Source: Microbulbifer agarilyticus (GTDB lineage Bacteria; Pseudomonadota; Gammaproteobacteria; Pseudomonadales; Cellvibrionaceae). From it: a stretch of DNA of 64,000 bases. Location of the stretch: NCBI RefSeq assembly GCF_001999945.1, contig NZ_CP019650.1:1302001-1366000 (forward strand). The letters run 5' to 3'. Below are positions 60,643 through 64,000 of this stretch, one piece after another; position 1 is the stretch's first letter; every line of letters begins with the position of its first letter. The position numbers and the translations under genes are program-made. The notes beneath the pieces were generated by a model. It searched no databases. It saw only the letters and a program-made list of their open reading frames with translations, and had not been told where the DNA came from.

Positions 60643-61989
60643 ATGGACAGGCAGTGGTGGCAATCGCTTTATGGCTTACCGCCTTTGATATGGATCGTAC
60701 TTGTGGGGAGTTTCTTCGGCCGTGGCACCTACTTTATGGTGTGGCCGTTTCTCGCAGTGATGCTGCATCAAAAGTTTGCGCTGAGTCCGGCAGAAATCGG
60801 CGCTTTGCTCAGTGTTTCGGCGATGTGTGCGGCAATCCTGGGCTTTTATACCGGGGCCCTGTCTGATCGCTTCGGCAGGAAGCTCCTGTTGCTCTGTGGC
60901 ACCTTTATCAACGTTATCGCATTCGCATTTCTTGCCTTTGCGGATAGCGTGATGGCGTTTGCGGTCGCAATCACCTTGAGCGCGGTTGGGCGATCCGTTT
61001 GGGAGCCACCGGCGATGGCGATGTTTGGCGACTTGATCCCAGATACGAAAGCGCGTGAGTTGGCGATGCAGTTCCGCTATTTCCTCATTAACGTTGGTAG
61101 TGCACTTGGGCCGATCATTGGCGTATGGATAGGATTAAGCGGCCAACAGACGACGTTTGGTATTACTGCGTTCAGTTATCTGAGTCTGTTTGTCGCGTTC
61201 ATCGTGGCCTTTCGTGTATACGGTTCTGAAAAGCCCTCCAGTCACGGAGCAACTTCGAGTGGAAAGTTTTCGGATACGCTGCGAGTTCTCGCGCAAGACA
61301 AAGTGTTTTTGATCACCATTCTGGCGAATGTCATAGCACTCTTTATTTATGCGCATATGGATTCGAGCTTGATTCAGTACTTGACCATAAATGACGCGCC
61401 AAAAGTTGTTACGTTGATTTCGAGCATGATCCTGATCAACGCGTCGACCATCGTCTGTTTACAGTTCCCACTTCTTCGTCTTATGCGAGATGTGAATGTA
61501 AATCAGCGTATTTTTATTGGAATGATGTTGTTGGCCGCAGGGCAAATTTGGTTTGCGTTGAATCCAATCCACTGGTTTTCAGGCTGGTTGGGAGCGATAT
61601 TTTTGATCAGCGTTGCAGAGGCAATTCTGTTCCCAAACATGAGTGTCCAGGTAGACCGGATGGCGCCGGCAAATATGCGCGGCAGTTATTTTGGTGCAAC
61701 GAGTCTGTATGCCTTTGGTTGGTCTAGTGCACCATTAGTCGGTGGCTTGATGATTCAATTTTTTGGTGGCCCCGCCCTTTATCTGGTGACATTTGCTCTC
61801 TGCTTGTTGGTTATGTGGATGTACTGGCATACAGGTAACCTGATGGCACAACCTGTATGGCCGAAGCGAGGTGGTGATTCAGAAGGCGTAACACCGAATC
61901 TCCCTACATCCGTGTCGTCTGTTGAAAAGGCAGGGGGGAGGGACTCAACGGCCAGTGACAATGGGAGCCCAGAACCGAATCCTGCGTAA
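60643..61989 (+). CDS. MFS transporter (MdtH-like)
   Basis: 448 residues from ATG 60643, eight bases after GGGA; the open frame to 60550 would pass through the terminator stem and is rejected. Twelve membrane segments. Major-facilitator motif A GALSDRFGRKLLLL lies between TM2 and TM3. General resemblance to MdtH-type multidrug exporters of the DHA1 group. The last 40 residues are Ser/Pro/Asn-rich and probably disordered. Cargo unknown. Confidence 0.88.
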   Translation: MDRQWWQSLYGLPPLIWIVLVGSFFGRGTYFMVWPFLAVMLHQKFALSPAEIGALLSVSAMCAAILGFYTGALSDRFGRKLLLLCGTFINVIAFAFLAFADSVMAFAVAITLSAVGRSVWEPPAMAMFGDLIPDTKARELAMQFRYFLINVGSALGPIIGVWIGLSGQQTTFGITAFSYLSLFVAFIVAFRVYGSEKPSSHGATSSGKFSDTLRVLAQDKVFLITILANVIALFIYAHMDSSLIQYLTINDAPKVVTLISSMILINASTIVCLQFPLLRLMRDVNVNQRIFIGMMLLAAGQIWFALNPIHWFSGWLGAIFLISVAEAILFPNMSVQVDRMAPANMRGSYFGATSLYAFGWSSAPLVGGLMIQFFGGPALYLVTFALCLLVMWMYWHTGNLMAQPVWPKRGGDSEGVTPNLPTSVSSVEKAGGRDSTASDNGSPEPNPA

Positions 61990-62018
61990 CAAACAAAACA
62001 AGATGATGAAAAAACGTG

Positions 62019-62052
62019 AAGCGGCCTCTGTACAAGGGAGCCGCTTTTTTTT
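62019..62052 (+). terminator. Intrinsic terminator of the MFS gene
   Basis: AAGCGGC / GCCGCTT (62019-62025, 62040-62046), with further inner pairs, followed by eight T (62045-62052). It lies 29 bases beyond the stop. Confidence 0.88.
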
Positions 62053-62415
62053 GCGTTGCTGTTGGGGAGTGCCTCTTGAATGATATGGCGCCAACCTGTG
62101 GTTGTTGACACATTGCTCCTCTTACTGACGTTGCTGTTTACGGTGTGACCATTTTTCTCCGGCTAAAATGTGAACTACTTCAAGTTTGCGGAAGCAGAAT
62201 CATCTAGATCAATTCGTCTAAACGATCGCTGTTTGGCTTAGGTTTTTTTTCGTGAAACCAACACGAACTTGAATTCCACGAATATCTCATCCATACCATT
62301 TAATGGGTTGGTCAAAAATTGATCAGTTTGCGCGAGGTGTTACCGCTGCGGTGGTGGCCTACACGGGACATGTGTATTTCTATCGGGAGATAGGGGCAAG
62401 GAAAAGGTACGCAGG
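62053..62415. promoter_or_regulatory. Long AT-rich upstream region of the adhesin gene
   Basis: 363 bases without a plausible gene. It is clearly AT-richer than flanking coding DNA and carries a 6-bp hairpin TTCGTG / CACGAA (62249-62254, 62262-62267) right after a T-run. It probably holds the promoter of the giant adhesin gene. No -35/-10 pair is convincing. Confidence 0.55.

Positions 62416-64000
<1,585 letters not shown>

Overview
The window reads as chromosomal DNA of a marine, polysaccharide-degrading gammaproteobacterium. The core gene order tilS-pyrG-kdsA-eno-ftsB-ispD-ispF-truD-pcm-(DUF368)-nlpD-rpoS is typical of Pseudomonadales/Cellvibrionales. Around it lie sulfatases, secreted glycosidases, a TonB receptor and a giant Asp-rich adhesin. 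I infer a Microbulbifer- or Cellvibrio-like organism from gene content alone; no rRNA or tRNA gene was seen.

Layout. 1-5913: a truncated DUF3604 protein, two arylsulfatases and an exported HAD phosphatase, probably a sulfo/phospho-ester scavenging cluster. 6088-12743 (minus): a tightly overlapping moxR-DUF58-DUF4381-batA-batB/C-batD operon, an envelope AAA+/von Willebrand-A system. 12875-18533 (plus): an octaheme cytochrome fused to TPRs, a Baeyer-Villiger-type flavin monooxygenase and a phospholipase D-like enzyme. 18577-21872 (minus): a FadL-type porin, a second outer-membrane barrel and a DegV lipid-binding protein. 22141-36615: a beta-glucan utilisation locus made of a DUF4380 protein, two GH3 enzymes, an MFS sugar porter, a TonB receptor and a secreted GH5 with CBM6-like and ricin-type domains, all on minus. 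It faces a membrane-anchored AraC regulator on plus.

36699-48978 (plus): housekeeping genes for tRNA modification, CTP, KDO, glycolysis, cell division, isoprenoids, protein repair, lipid-carrier recycling, amidase activation and the stationary-phase sigma factor. surE, usually between truD and pcm, is missing. A long compound inverted repeat follows eno. 49054-53140 (minus): ydbH-ynbE-ydbL, an inter-membrane lipid-transport set. 53254-61989: gamma-glutamyltransferase, aminopeptidase N, a histidine phosphatase, a type-B carboxylesterase, a small unknown ORF and an MFS transporter. 62416 to the window end: the start of a giant BapA-type adhesin whose N-terminal module runs into more than 340 residues of almost pure Asp-Ala repeat.

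Several strong intrinsic terminators can be read directly and help to define transcription units. Start codons were revised from the longest open frame wherever a ribosome-binding site, signal peptide or operon overlap favoured an internal start.
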